A DNA stretch of 64,000 nucleotides. It comes from Actinorugispora endophytica (GTDB lineage Bacteria; Actinomycetota; Actinomycetes; Streptosporangiales; Streptosporangiaceae). Location of the stretch: assembly GCF_004363075.1 (NCBI RefSeq), contig NZ_SNYN01000007.1:103104-167103 (forward strand). Direction: 5' to 3'. The notes under the pieces are model-generated. The model was not told where the DNA came from. It ran no database searches and worked only from the letters and a program-made list of their open reading frames with translations. The translations under genes were made by a program, and so were the position numbers. This document shows positions 26,993-35,548 of the stretch, one piece after another (within the stretch, counting starts at the first letter, position 1; the number at the start of each line of letters is the position of its first letter).

Positions 26993-28006
26993 CTACCGCC
27001 GGCGTGCGCCGTGCCCGGCGCAGTTCTTGCCGGTGTCGTGGCAGGTCGGGCAGGTCGGAGCCCCCGCGAGACCGCGCGGGCCGGGCCGCCGCCGGCTGTC
27101 GAGGCTCCACCGAAGCAGTCGCATGACCCGGTCCGCGACCCCCAGGGTGGCGGCCCTGCCGTAGAACGGCCACCAGGCGGCGGTCCGGCCGTCGGGGATC
27201 ATCTCGTCCAGCTTCATCGTCAGGCGCAGCGCGAAGGCGCCCGCGACCATCCCGGTCACCAGGTCGGTGAACCAGTGGAAGTGCAGGTACGCCGAGACGA
27301 GGGACTGCAGGATCGCGATGGCCGCGATCGCGTAGGCGAACCGGGGCACGATGTGCGGCCGGACCGCCCGGTAGCGGACGATCAGGAACAGCACGAGGCC
27401 GTAGATGAGGATGGCGTTCGCGCCGTGCCCGGACGGGAACGAGACGCTTTCCGAGGGAAACCACTCGCCGCTGTCCGCGAAGAAGGCGGGGTCGCCGCTG
27501 CGCGGATGGGAGCGCCTCAGGACCACCTTCATCGTCGCGACCAGGCAGACCATCCCGAAGACGCCGCCGACCGCGAGCACGACGGGCCGCCAGGACCGGT
27601 GCCAGTAGGCCAGGTGGCCCGCGACGACGGTCAGCACGGGCAGGGCCACGGCTCGCGAAGCGACCGTGTCTGGCCATAGAATAAGGAACGTCCTAAACCG
27701 CTCGCTCTCGAACGGGCGGGGGTACGTGTTGATCAGGGTGTCGATCGGGTGCAGTGCGCCCGCCGACAGGACCGTCATCGTGACCAGGACCACGGCCAGT
27801 AGAATGGCGATCTTGTCCGAGGCCAGCCCCCAGGCGATCTCGCTCGCGCTGGGCCAGGCGACGGGTCCGGACCCGGACCCCGTGGCGGCGGGCGCGTTCG
27901 ACGCGCTCCGCGGCCCGTGATCGGCCCGATCGTCTCGGTTGTGGGCGGTCAGTGGGTTCCCGGCCAGGTGATGCGGTTTCGGCCGGATCCGCGATGTGTG
28001 CATCAT
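26993..28006 (-). CDS. PAP2 superfamily membrane phosphatase with Cys-rich tail
   Basis: A 337-aa integral membrane protein with about six membrane segments. The PAP2 signature is intact: KVVLRRSHPR, SFPSGHGAN with the catalytic His, and SAYLHFHWFTDLVTG with the second His. Such enzymes hydrolyse lipid phosphates such as phosphatidic acid or undecaprenyl diphosphate on the outer face. The first 50 residues are a Pro/Ser-rich cytoplasmic leader. The C-terminus carries an unusual CPTCHDTGKNCAGHG motif that could bind zinc. The start may lie further in; two Met codons begin the frame. Convergent with the DevS-like gene. Confidence 0.85.
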   Translation of the reverse strand: MMHTSRIRPKPHHLAGNPLTAHNRDDRADHGPRSASNAPAATGSGSGPVAWPSASEIAWGLASDKIAILLAVVLVTMTVLSAGALHPIDTLINTYPRPFESERFRTFLILWPDTVASRAVALPVLTVVAGHLAYWHRSWRPVVLAVGGVFGMVCLVATMKVVLRRSHPRSGDPAFFADSGEWFPSESVSFPSGHGANAILIYGLVLFLIVRYRAVRPHIVPRFAYAIAAIAILQSLVSAYLHFHWFTDLVTGMVAGAFALRLTMKLDEMIPDGRTAAWWPFYGRAATLGVADRVMRLLRWSLDSRRRPGPRGLAGAPTCPTCHDTGKNCAGHGARRR

Positions 28007-28533
28007 GTGCTCAGTGCTGTCTCACGAGTGTGGGCTGGCCTGCGGCACGGTCGTGCGTGAGGGGATGGGCTCGCCGCTGGAGGGTGGTCTCGGGGGTCGT
28101 CGGAATGCGCGCACGCCCTTTGATCGCTCGCGCATGGACCGGTCGGGGAACCGGCCGCCTGTTGTCGGACGCTGCCCAGGCCCGCCCCGTTCCCGGTGGT
28201 TCCGGGAACGCCGCGTGACCGGGACGACCGTTCTCGGGTCGTCGTCCCCGTCTGACGCGGCCGGGCGGTCAGAACATGTCCGACAGATGAGCATACCGGC
28301 CGCATCCGTCCCGAGACTCTGAGCCCCGTTGGTTACGATCGGTCTCACCTCGCACTTTTCCCATGGGTAAGGCCAGGGGGACACCCTGTTCACGGCGGCG
28401 AGACCCAGACGTGAGCGTTTCGTGAGCGAACAGAGTCCTCGGGGGCTCTTCGGGGCGTGCGAGCGACCGCGGTGGCGCGGTATGACACGCTTCAACCGGT
28501 CGCCGCCCACACCGACGCAGAGAAAGGCCGTTG
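28007..28533. other. Intergenic region before GntR gene
   Basis: About 525 bases between divergent genes. Overlapping open frames on both strands have atypical composition and no ribosome binding sites. I see no RNA gene or strong hairpin; it presumably holds the promoters of the PAP2 and GntR genes. Confidence 0.5.
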
Positions 28534-29211
28534 ATGGTCGAGCTTTCTGAGAGCCCGGAAGACGCCTCTCGGCTTGCCCGCAACCCGCTGCGGGAGCAGA
28601 TCCGGCGCGTCCTGGTCGACGGCCTGCTGTCCGGCCGCTGGCAGCCCGGGGAGCGCATCGTCGAGCGGCGCGTGGCCGCCGAGCTCAACGTGAGCCAGGC
28701 CCCGGTGCGCGAGGCGCTGCGCGAACTGGAGACCCTGCGGCTGATCGAGTCGGTCCCGAACAAGGGGGCGCGGGTCCGCGACTTCGGCGTCGCGGACATG
28801 GCGGAGATCTATCCGGTCCGCGCCGGCCTCGAACTCGTGGCCGCGCAACTGGCCGCGCCCCGGCTCGCCGAGGACATCCGGCCGCTGGAGCGCGAGGTGG
28901 AGGCGCTCAGGCGCGCCACCGCGGCCGGGGACGTGGACGGCGAGATCAAGCACAGCGTCGACTTCCACCGGGAGATCGTGCGCGCGGCGCGCAACAGTGT
29001 GCTGTCCCACACCTGGGAGTCGCTGGGGGTCGAGGTCTGGACGGCCCTGTCGGTGCGCTGGCTGGACATGGAGCTGCACGCCAAGGCCGCCGACCACCGG
29101 GAGATCACCGACGCCTTCCGCAACCGGGATCCCGACGTCGGCCGGATGGTCAGCGACCACGTGCTCAACTACGTCGAGGCGGCGCTGCGGTCGCGCGACT
29201 CCGTCGGCTGA
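28534..29211 (+). CDS. GntR family regulator (FadR/FCD type)
   Basis: A 225-aa regulator with a GntR winged helix in residues about 18-80 (REQIRRVLVDGLLSGRWQPG, RRVAAELNVSQAPVREALRE) and a helical FCD ligand domain (about 90-215) with metal-binding candidates (DFHREIVRAA, MVSDHVLN). ATG 28534 is preferred to TTG 28531 because AAAGG lies 6 nt upstream. It precedes the 2-oxoacid dehydrogenase operon on the same strand by 275 bp; the 17-bp palindrome at 29293 makes it the likely repressor of that operon, perhaps responding to a carboxylic acid. Confidence 0.9.
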   Translation: MVELSESPEDASRLARNPLREQIRRVLVDGLLSGRWQPGERIVERRVAAELNVSQAPVREALRELETLRLIESVPNKGARVRDFGVADMAEIYPVRAGLELVAAQLAAPRLAEDIRPLEREVEALRRATAAGDVDGEIKHSVDFHREIVRAARNSVLSHTWESLGVEVWTALSVRWLDMELHAKAADHREITDAFRNRDPDVGRMVSDHVLNYVEAALRSRDSVG

Positions 29212-29292
29212 ACACGCTTTCACAGCATCTTCCCCTCCAGGGGTTTCGTCCCGTTATCCGAGAAAAACGAGGGACCTCCCGTAAAGTCGTAT

Positions 29293-29309
29293 TGATCGAT
29301 CATCGATCA
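29293..29309. promoter_or_regulatory. 17-bp palindrome upstream of the dehydrogenase operon
   Basis: TGATCGAT-C-ATCGATCA is a perfect palindrome in an AT-richer segment, about 180 bp before the E1-alpha start and 80 bp after the GntR gene. Spacing and symmetry fit a GntR/FadR-type operator. Confidence 0.6.
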
Positions 29310-29487
29310 GTACGTAGAGTGTGCGCGACGAACCTCACACTGGACACTGGACACTCGACCCGCGCCCGCCGTTGAGCCCGGCGGAAGCGCGCAGACCGTG
29401 ATCGGACGCACCGCTGCCGGCACGGCCGCGACCCTACCGGGTACACCCATCCGAAAGGGTCGTTTCCGCACGTAGAAAGGCATCGAC

Positions 29488-30588
29488 ATGGCTGACACGG
29501 CCAAGCCGAGGGGCACCGGCAGGACCGGTACCCGCCGACGCACGGCCCGCAAGGAGGCCGGCCCCACCCTCAACGACGAGCAGCCGAAGGTCCTGCTGGA
29601 CTACTACCGGCAGATGCTGCTGATCCGCCGTTTCGAGGAGCGCACCGCGCAGGCCTACACGCAGGCCCGCATCGGCGGCTACTGCCACCTGAACCTCGGC
29701 GAGGAAGCCACCGTCGTCGGCCTCATGACGGCGCTACAGGAACGCGACTACCTGTTCACCAACTACCGCGAGCACGGCTACGCCATCGGCAAGGGCATCC
29801 ACCCGCGCCGGGTGATGGCCGAGCTGTACGGCCGCTCCACCGGCGTGTCCAAGGGCTGGGGCGGGTCCATGCACATGTTCGACACCGAGGCGCGCCTCCT
29901 GGGCGGCTACGGCATCGTCGGCGGCCAGCTCCCGCTCGCCGTGGGCGCGGCGCTCGCGGTGTCCTACCGCGGCGGCGACGAGGTCGTCATGTGCCAGATG
30001 GGCGACGGCACCACCAACATCGGCGCGTTCCACGAGTCGCTGAACATCGCCGCGCTGTGGAACCTGCCGGTCGTCTTCGTGGTGATCAACAACTACACCG
30101 GCATGGGCACCACCGTCGAGAAGTCCTCCGCGGAGCCCGAGCTGTACAAGCGCGGCTCCTCCTACCGGATGGAGGGCGTGCGCGTGGACGGCCAGGACGT
30201 GCTCGCCGTGCGCGACGCGGCCGCCGACCTGGTCGAGCGCGCCCGCGCCGAGCAGAAGCCGTTCCTGCTGGAGGCCATGAGCCACCGGATGAAGGGCCAC
30301 TCCGTCGTGGACCCGGCCAAGTACCGGTCCGCGGAGCAGGCCGAGGAGGCCAAGGCCAACGACCCGGTCGCCGCCTTCGAGGCCCGCCTGACCGAGGCCG
30401 GCATCCTCACCGACGAGCTGCGGCAGGAGATCGCGGACTCGGTGAAGGACGAGGTCGCCGACGCCGCGGACTTCGCGGAGAACAGTCCGCACCCCGAGGT
30501 GTCCACGCTGTTCGACTACACCTACGCCACCCCCGTACCGAACGAGTCGAGCCGCATGCCCGCCGACCCGGTCTTCGCCGAGCAGTAA
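29488..30588 (+). CDS. pdhA: Pyruvate dehydrogenase E1 component, alpha subunit
   Basis: A 366-aa ThDP-dependent dehydrogenase subunit of the alpha2beta2 type. It contains YRQMLLIRRFEERTAQAY, the GSMHMFD segment and the ThDP motif GDGTTNIGAFHESLNIA ending in INN. Start ATG with GAAAGG upstream. It forms an operon with E1-beta and E2, 15 and 9 bp apart. The reaction is oxidative decarboxylation of pyruvate to acetyl-dihydrolipoamide; a branched-chain or acetoin dehydrogenase is the main alternative, since these subunits are similar and no E3 gene is adjacent. The N-terminus has a basic leader (TGRTGTRRRTARKE). Confidence 0.88.
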   Translation: MADTAKPRGTGRTGTRRRTARKEAGPTLNDEQPKVLLDYYRQMLLIRRFEERTAQAYTQARIGGYCHLNLGEEATVVGLMTALQERDYLFTNYREHGYAIGKGIHPRRVMAELYGRSTGVSKGWGGSMHMFDTEARLLGGYGIVGGQLPLAVGAALAVSYRGGDEVVMCQMGDGTTNIGAFHESLNIAALWNLPVVFVVINNYTGMGTTVEKSSAEPELYKRGSSYRMEGVRVDGQDVLAVRDAAADLVERARAEQKPFLLEAMSHRMKGHSVVDPAKYRSAEQAEEAKANDPVAAFEARLTEAGILTDELRQEIADSVKDEVADAADFAENSPHPEVSTLFDYTYATPVPNESSRMPADPVFAEQ

Positions 30589-30603
30589 GGAGCGGTTCGC
30601 ACA

Positions 30604-31599
30604 ATGTCCGTCATCACCTACCGCCAAGCCCTGCGCGACACCCTGCGCTCGGAGATGCACCGGGACGAGAACGTCCTGCTCCTCGGAGAGGAGATCGGCG
30701 TCTTCGAGGGCTCGTACAAGATCACCGAGGGCCTGCTCAAGGAGTTCGGCGAGCGCCGGGTGCGCGACACCCCCATCGCCGAGGAGGGGTTCGTCGGCGC
30801 CGCGATCGGCGCGGCCATGCTGGGCCTCCGCCCGGTCGTGGAGCTCATGACGATCAACTTCTCGCTGATCGCGATCGACCAGATCATCAACCACGCCGCC
30901 AAGATCTACGGCATGTTCGGCGGCCAGACCAGCGTTCCGATGGTCATCCGCACCCCGGGCGGCGGCGGTCAGCAGCTCGGCGCGACGCACTCGCAGAACA
31001 TCGAGCTGTTCTACTCCTTCATCCCCGGCCTGAAGGTGCTCGCGCCGAGCACCCCGGCCGAGGCCGCCGCCATGCTGCGCGCCGCGATCCGCGACGACGA
31101 CCCGGTGCTGTTCCTGGAGAACCTGGGCCTCTACAACACCAAGGGCGAGGTCCCCGACGAGGAGGTCGTCGCCGAGATCGGCCGCGCCGCGGTGACCCGC
31201 GAGGGCACCGACATCACCCTCATCGGGTACTCCCGGATGGCCGCGGTCACCACGCGGGTGGCCGAGCGGCTGGCCGAGCAGGGAATCAGCGTGGAGGTCG
31301 TTGACCTGCGCAGCCTCCGTCCGCTAGACCGGGAGACGATCGTGGAGTCGGTCAAGAGGACCGGCTGCGCCGTCATCGCCGAGGACGACTGGCTGACCTA
31401 CGGCATCGGCGCCGAGATCGCCGCCTCCATCCAGGAGGGCGCGTTCGACTACCTGGACGCCCCGGTCCGCCGGGTGGCGATGGCCGAGGTCCCCATGCCG
31501 TACGCCAAACCGCTGGAGACCGCGGCGATGCCGTCGGCCGAGTCGATCACCACCGTCATCCACGAAACCCTGAGCGCCGTCGGCCGGCGGGTCGGTTAA
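30604..31599 (+). CDS. pdhB: 2-oxoacid dehydrogenase E1 component, beta subunit
   Basis: A 331-aa transketolase-fold subunit. Characteristic segments are YRQALRDTLRSEMHRDENV, LLGEEIGVFEGSYKITEGL, DTPIAEEGFVGAAIGAAM and the C-terminal domain with VVDLRSLRPLDRETIVESV. AAGGAGCGG precedes the ATG 15 bp after E1-alpha. It pairs with the upstream subunit to form the E1 heterotetramer that feeds the E2 encoded next. Substrate preference (pyruvate versus branched-chain 2-oxoacids) cannot be settled by eye. Confidence 0.9.
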   Translation: MSVITYRQALRDTLRSEMHRDENVLLLGEEIGVFEGSYKITEGLLKEFGERRVRDTPIAEEGFVGAAIGAAMLGLRPVVELMTINFSLIAIDQIINHAAKIYGMFGGQTSVPMVIRTPGGGGQQLGATHSQNIELFYSFIPGLKVLAPSTPAEAAAMLRAAIRDDDPVLFLENLGLYNTKGEVPDEEVVAEIGRAAVTREGTDITLIGYSRMAAVTTRVAERLAEQGISVEVVDLRSLRPLDRETIVESVKRTGCAVIAEDDWLTYGIGAEIAASIQEGAFDYLDAPVRRVAMAEVPMPYAKPLETAAMPSAESITTVIHETLSAVGRRVG

Positions 31600-31608
31600 G
31601 GAACACAG

Positions 31609-32892
31609 ATGTCTGATATCTACATGCCGCGCCTCTCCGACACCATGGAGGAAGGCGTCATCAGCTCCTGGCTGAAGCAGGTCGGCGACAAGGTCTCCTC
31701 CGGTGACGTGCTGGTCGAGATCGAGACCGACAAAGCCGTCATGGAGTACGAGGCCTACGAGGACGGCTACCTGGTCAAGCAGGCCGTCAGCGAGGGCGAG
31801 ACCGTACCGATCGGCGCCGTGATCGGCGTCATCGGCGACAGCCCGGACGCCGTGCCGGAGGACTCCGGCACGAAGGCCCCGGAGGCCGCGGGGGAGGCCC
31901 CCGCGGAGGACGCGGCCCCGGCCGCTCCCGCCGAGGCCCCGGCGGCGCCCGCCGAGGAGGCCGAGCCCGCGGGCGACGGCCCGCGCCCGCTGTCCTCCCC
32001 GCTGGCCCGCCGCCTGGCCCGGGAGTACGGCCTGGACCTCGGGCAGATCAAGGGGTCCGGCCCCAAGGGCCGCGTGGTGCGCGCCGACATCGAGGCGGCC
32101 GCCAAGTCGCGTGACGGCCAGGCCCCGGCCGCTCCCGCGCAGGCCGCTCCCTCCGCTCCGGCCCAGGCCCCGGCGGCGCCCCAGCAGTCGTTCGACGACG
32201 GCCGGGACTCCGAAGAGGTCAAGATCACCAACATCCGCAAGGTGATCGCCCGCCGCCTGACCCAGAGCAAGCAGGAGGTCCCGCACTTCTACCTGCGCCG
32301 CACGATCGACGCCGAGGCGCTCAAGGCGCTCCGGGCCCAGATCAACGAGCAGCTCGCCCCGACCGGCGTGAAGGTCAGCTTCAACGACCTGATCGTGAAG
32401 GCCGTGGCGACGGTGCTGCGCCGCCACCCGGCGGTGAACTCCTCCTGGGTGGACGAGCGGCTCCTCCAGCACAACCGGATCAACGTCGGCATCGCGGTGG
32501 CGGTGGACACCGGCCTGGTGGTCCCGGTCGTGCACGACACCGACAAGCTGCCGTTGTCGGAGATCGCCCAGCGCTCCCGCGAGCTCGCGGGCAAGGCCCG
32601 CGACGGCAAGCTGACCCCGAAGGAGATGAGCGGGGGCACGATCAGCGTCAGCAACCTGGGCATGCTCGGCGTGGACAGCTTCTCCGCCGTCATCAACCCG
32701 CCGGAGGCCGCGATCCTCGCCGTCGGCGCGATGAAGCAGCAGGCGGTGGTGCGCGACGGCGAGATCGTCGCCCGCAACACCATCGCGCTGGAGCTGTCGG
32801 TGGACCACCGCGCGGTGGACGGCGCGGTCGGCGCCGCCTACCTCAAGGAGCTCGCCGAGGTCCTCGAAGAGCCCATGCGGATCATCCTGTAG
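31609..32892 (+). CDS. pdhC: Dihydrolipoamide acetyltransferase (E2) component
   Basis: A 427-aa acyltransferase with one lipoyl domain (residues 1-78, lipoyl-lysine in EIETDKAVMEYEA), an Ala/Pro/Glu-rich hinge, a peripheral subunit-binding domain (about 125-160: SSPLARRLAREYGLDL), a second Ala/Pro hinge, and the catalytic domain with DHRAVDG near residue 400. It forms the oligomeric core of the complex and passes the acyl group to CoA. No lipoamide dehydrogenase (E3) gene follows, so E3 must be encoded elsewhere. GGAACAC precedes the ATG, 9 bp after E1-beta. Confidence 0.92.
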   Translation: MSDIYMPRLSDTMEEGVISSWLKQVGDKVSSGDVLVEIETDKAVMEYEAYEDGYLVKQAVSEGETVPIGAVIGVIGDSPDAVPEDSGTKAPEAAGEAPAEDAAPAAPAEAPAAPAEEAEPAGDGPRPLSSPLARRLAREYGLDLGQIKGSGPKGRVVRADIEAAAKSRDGQAPAAPAQAAPSAPAQAPAAPQQSFDDGRDSEEVKITNIRKVIARRLTQSKQEVPHFYLRRTIDAEALKALRAQINEQLAPTGVKVSFNDLIVKAVATVLRRHPAVNSSWVDERLLQHNRINVGIAVAVDTGLVVPVVHDTDKLPLSEIAQRSRELAGKARDGKLTPKEMSGGTISVSNLGMLGVDSFSAVINPPEAAILAVGAMKQQAVVRDGEIVARNTIALELSVDHRAVDGAVGAAYLKELAEVLEEPMRIIL

Positions 32893-32907
32893 CGGTTCGG
32901 GAACAAC

Positions 32908-32954
32908 CGCGGCGGAGGCCCGTCCCCATCCACCGGGGGCGGGTCTCCGCCGCG
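32908..32954 (+). terminator. Terminator of the dehydrogenase operon
   Basis: Two 20-nt arms, the left beginning CGCGGCGGAGGCCCG, pair with two mismatches around a 7-nt loop, 15 bp after the E2 stop codon. Confidence 0.75.
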
Positions 32955-33046
32955 TCTGCGGGACGCGGGCGGTACGCCCCCCGGTCCGGGCCCCGCTAGA
33001 GTCGGGACCGGTGACGAGCACGGGCGCGTGGAGGAGAGGAGACCGC

Positions 33047-33634
33047 GTGGAGACCGGTGAGACGGACGTGCGGAAGGCCGTGGAGGCGGACCTCGGCGTC
33101 GTCGCGGACACGCTGGCCGACGCCTTCGCCGACTACGCCTGGACCCGGTGGGCCCTCCCCCCGGACGGCCACCGGCGCCGGCTCCGCGCGGCGCAGCACC
33201 ACTTCGCCGCCCGTGTCGGCCTCCCCCTCGGCACGCTCCACGTCGCGGGCGGCGGCGCCGCGGCCGCGCTGTGGGTCCCGGCCGGCTCCGCGGTCCCGCC
33301 GGAGGTGTTCGCCGACCCCGGACTGCTGGGGCTCTACGGCGACCGGCTGGCCGCCGTCGCCGAGGCGGAGGAGGCCCTGGCCGCGCACCGCCCCGACGGA
33401 CCCCACTGGACCCTGGCCACGGTGGGCGTGCGTCCCGGCGCCCAGGGCCGGGGCCTGGGCGCCCGCGTCCTGGCCCCGGGCCTGCGGTCGGCCCGGGAGA
33501 GCGGCGTCCCCGCCTACCTGGAGACCTCCGCCGAGCGCAACGTCCGCTTCTACGAGCGTCTCGGCTTCGGGGTGACGGCGGAGCTGGAGCCCCCGGGCGG
33601 CGCTCCCCGGACCTGGTGCATGCTGCGGGACTGA
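33047..33634 (+). CDS. GNAT family N-acetyltransferase
   Basis: A 195-aa acetyltransferase. The acetyl-CoA loop is VGVRPGAQGRGLGARVLAPG (about residues 128-147), followed by VPAYLETSAERNVRFYERLGF, the usual beta5-alpha4 region of GNAT proteins. GTG 33047 is chosen over GTG 33011 because GGAGAGGAGA lies directly upstream. The substrate may be a small amine or an antibiotic, and cannot be told from sequence. Monocistronic and convergent with the TetR gene. Confidence 0.87.
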   Translation: METGETDVRKAVEADLGVVADTLADAFADYAWTRWALPPDGHRRRLRAAQHHFAARVGLPLGTLHVAGGGAAAALWVPAGSAVPPEVFADPGLLGLYGDRLAAVAEAEEALAAHRPDGPHWTLATVGVRPGAQGRGLGARVLAPGLRSARESGVPAYLETSAERNVRFYERLGFGVTAELEPPGGAPRTWCMLRD

Positions 33635-33760
33635 GCCGCCGGGCCCGCGCGCCCACGCCGTCTCGGACACCCGGCGGGGCCGGGGAGGCGGACGCGGGAC
33701 ACCAGTGGCCCGGCACTGGCCCTCGGCCTTCCAGGGGCCCTTCACATGGCGTGGAGCGGG

Positions 33761-34339
33761 TCAGCTCGCGGTGTCGGCGAGCCGGGTGACGAGGAAGTCG
33801 AGCCGCTCCTTCTGACCGTCCGGGGGGATACGGCCGCTGTCCGACAGAACGGCTATGCCGTGCAACGCGCTCCAGACGACTTCGGCGGACAGCTCGCGTC
33901 GCGCGTTGTCCGGACGGAAGCAGCTGACGAACTCGTCGAAGGAAGCGCGCAGTTGGGGCGGCGTCTCGGCGTGCGCGAACTTCACGTCGGTCGGCATGAC
34001 GAACATGGCCCTGTAGAGGGCGGGCCGCTCGGTGGCGAACCCCAGGTAGGCACGGCAGACGGCGTGCAGGGCCTGCCGCGGCTCGGGGGCGGCCGACCGG
34101 GCACGGCGCAGATGGGCGGCGAGTTCGCCGAAGCCGTCGATCGCGACGGCGCGGACGATGGCGTCCTTGCCCCTGAAGTGGCTGTAGAGCACGGGCTGGC
34201 TGTACTCGACGCGCTCAGCGAGCCTCCGTGTCGTCACCGCCTCCCAGCCTTCGGCCTCGGCGAGTTCGCGGGCTGCTGTGATGATCAGCTGATGGCGCTG
34301 GGCGCGTTCACGTTCACGGCGCTCTTTGATGGCGGACAT
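33761..34339 (-). CDS. TetR family regulator
   Basis: A 192-aa regulator with the HTH in residues about 15-62 (HQLIITAARELAEAEGWEA, RRLAERVEYSQPVLYSHFRG) and a C-terminal domain of the WHG/TetR_C_13-like type (ALHAVCRAYLGFATERPALY). It is divergent from a small DUF4267 membrane protein across 106 bp of AT-richer DNA, so it probably represses that gene and itself. Confidence 0.88.
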   Translation of the reverse strand: MSAIKERRERERAQRHQLIITAARELAEAEGWEAVTTRRLAERVEYSQPVLYSHFRGKDAIVRAVAIDGFGELAAHLRRARSAAPEPRQALHAVCRAYLGFATERPALYRAMFVMPTDVKFAHAETPPQLRASFDEFVSCFRPDNARRELSAEVVWSALHGIAVLSDSGRIPPDGQKERLDFLVTRLADTAS

Positions 34340-34367
34340 GACGGCACCCTAGCAACACTAGTCATCC

Positions 34368-34432
34368 TGTCAGAGGTACTGCTATCGTCAACATGAAATC
34401 TAGCGCTGACAGAAAACAGGGCGCTGCTATCG
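34368..34432. promoter_or_regulatory. Possible TetR control region
   Basis: The divergent gap holds CTGTCAG (34368) and its complement CTGACAG (34406), separated by 31 nt, and a direct repeat CTGCTATCG at 34379 and 34424. Either could be an operator. The support is weak because no compact palindrome is present. Confidence 0.3.
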
Positions 34433-34445
34433 AGAGGAAGCAACC

Positions 34446-34823
34446 ATGCTCACCACCGTCGCCACCGCGCTCGCCGGACTGGTCGGCGTGGCCGTCATCT
34501 TCATGGGCGCGCTTCCGTTCTGGGCTCCGCGGGCCGCAGCCGGTTTCGGCATCCCCGACACACCGACCGAGGACCGCAGCTTCCGGGCATGGCTGACCGT
34601 CAAGGCCATGCGCGACCTGGCCTGCGGGCTCTTCGTCTTCGTCCTGCTGGTCGGCGGGACACCCCACCTGCTGGGCTGGTTCATTCTGGTCATGGCCGTC
34701 ATCCCCGCGGGCGACGCGTTGATCGTGCTGCGCAGCAACGGGCCCAAGGCGACCGCCTACGGCGTCCACGGCGCCACCGCGGCGGTGATGCTGGCGATCA
34801 GCGTGCCCCTCCTCATCGCGTAG
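34446..34823 (+). CDS. DUF4267 small membrane protein
   Basis: A 125-aa protein with four predicted membrane segments (LVGVAVIFMGALPFW, CGLFVFVLLVGG, LLGWFILVMAVIPAG, VMLAISVPLLIA). The loop GFGIPDTPTEDRSFRAWLTVKAMRDLACG is the conserved core of DUF4267, a family of unknown function near TetR regulators. AGAGGAAG precedes the ATG. Likely controlled by the divergent TetR. Confidence 0.87.
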   Translation: MLTTVATALAGLVGVAVIFMGALPFWAPRAAAGFGIPDTPTEDRSFRAWLTVKAMRDLACGLFVFVLLVGGTPHLLGWFILVMAVIPAGDALIVLRSNGPKATAYGVHGATAAVMLAISVPLLIA

Positions 34824-34903
34824 CCGCTCGCCACTCCGCCTCGGCGGGGTGCCGCGTCCACTGGCGGACGGGTGAGGCGGGCGCCCCGTCCCCCATCGAC
34901 GAT

Positions 34904-35548
34904 CTAGCTCCCGATGTACCGCAGCACCGCGAGGACGCGGCGGCTGTAGCCCTTGGTGTCGCCCAGGTCGAGCTTGTCGAAGATCGCGTTGGCGTGCTTC
35001 TCCACCGCGCTCTGCGAGATGTACAGGTGGGCGGCGACGGCCCCGTTGGTGTGCCCCTGCGCCATCAGGTCCAGGACCTCGCGCTCCCGGGCGGTGAGCC
35101 TGCCCAGGGGGTCGGCGCGGGTGCTGCGGGCGAGCAGCTGCCGGACCACCTCCGGGTCGAACGCCGCTCCCCCGGCGCCCACCCTCTCCAGCGCGCCGAG
35201 GAACTCGTCGACCTCCACCACCCGGTCCTTGAGCAGGTAGCCGACCCCCTCGGTGTTCTCCGTGAACAGCTCGGTGGCGTAGCGCTTCTCCACGTACTGC
35301 GACAGCACCAGCACGCCGACGCGCGGCGACTCGCGGCGGATCCGCACGGCGGCGCGGAGCCCCTCGTCGGTGTGGGTGGGCGGCATGCGGACGTCCACGA
35401 CCACGACGTCGGGCGCGTCCCGGCCGACCGCCTCCAGCAGCGCGTCCGCGTCCCCGACCGCCGCGACCACCTCGTGCCCCTCGTCCTCCAGGAGCCGGAC
35501 CAGCCCCTCGCGCAGCAGGGCCGAGTCCTCGGCCAGGGTCACCCGCAC
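34904..35548 (-). CDS. NarL-family response regulator
   Basis: A 214-aa regulator with a receiver domain (VTLAEDSALLREGL; phospho-acceptor Asp in VVVDVRMPP, about residue 52; Lys in YLLKDRV) and a LuxR-type HTH (LTAREREVLDLMAQGHTNGA, YISQSAVEKHANAIF). GTG 35548 overlaps the 3' end of the kinase gene by 10 nt and has GGAG 6 nt upstream, so the pair is translationally coupled. It should be phosphorylated by that kinase. No target gene is evident. Confidence 0.9.
   Translation of the reverse strand: MRVTLAEDSALLREGLVRLLEDEGHEVVAAVGDADALLEAVGRDAPDVVVVDVRMPPTHTDEGLRAAVRIRRESPRVGVLVLSQYVEKRYATELFTENTEGVGYLLKDRVVEVDEFLGALERVGAGGAAFDPEVVRQLLARSTRADPLGRLTAREREVLDLMAQGHTNGAVAAHLYISQSAVEKHANAIFDKLDLGDTKGYSRRVLAVLRYIGS

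Noticed and set aside
28022..28510. Open frames of 100-176 codons in the gap before GntR
   Set aside because: Neither strand shows a ribosome binding site or familiar composition; the frames overlap one another in several phases.
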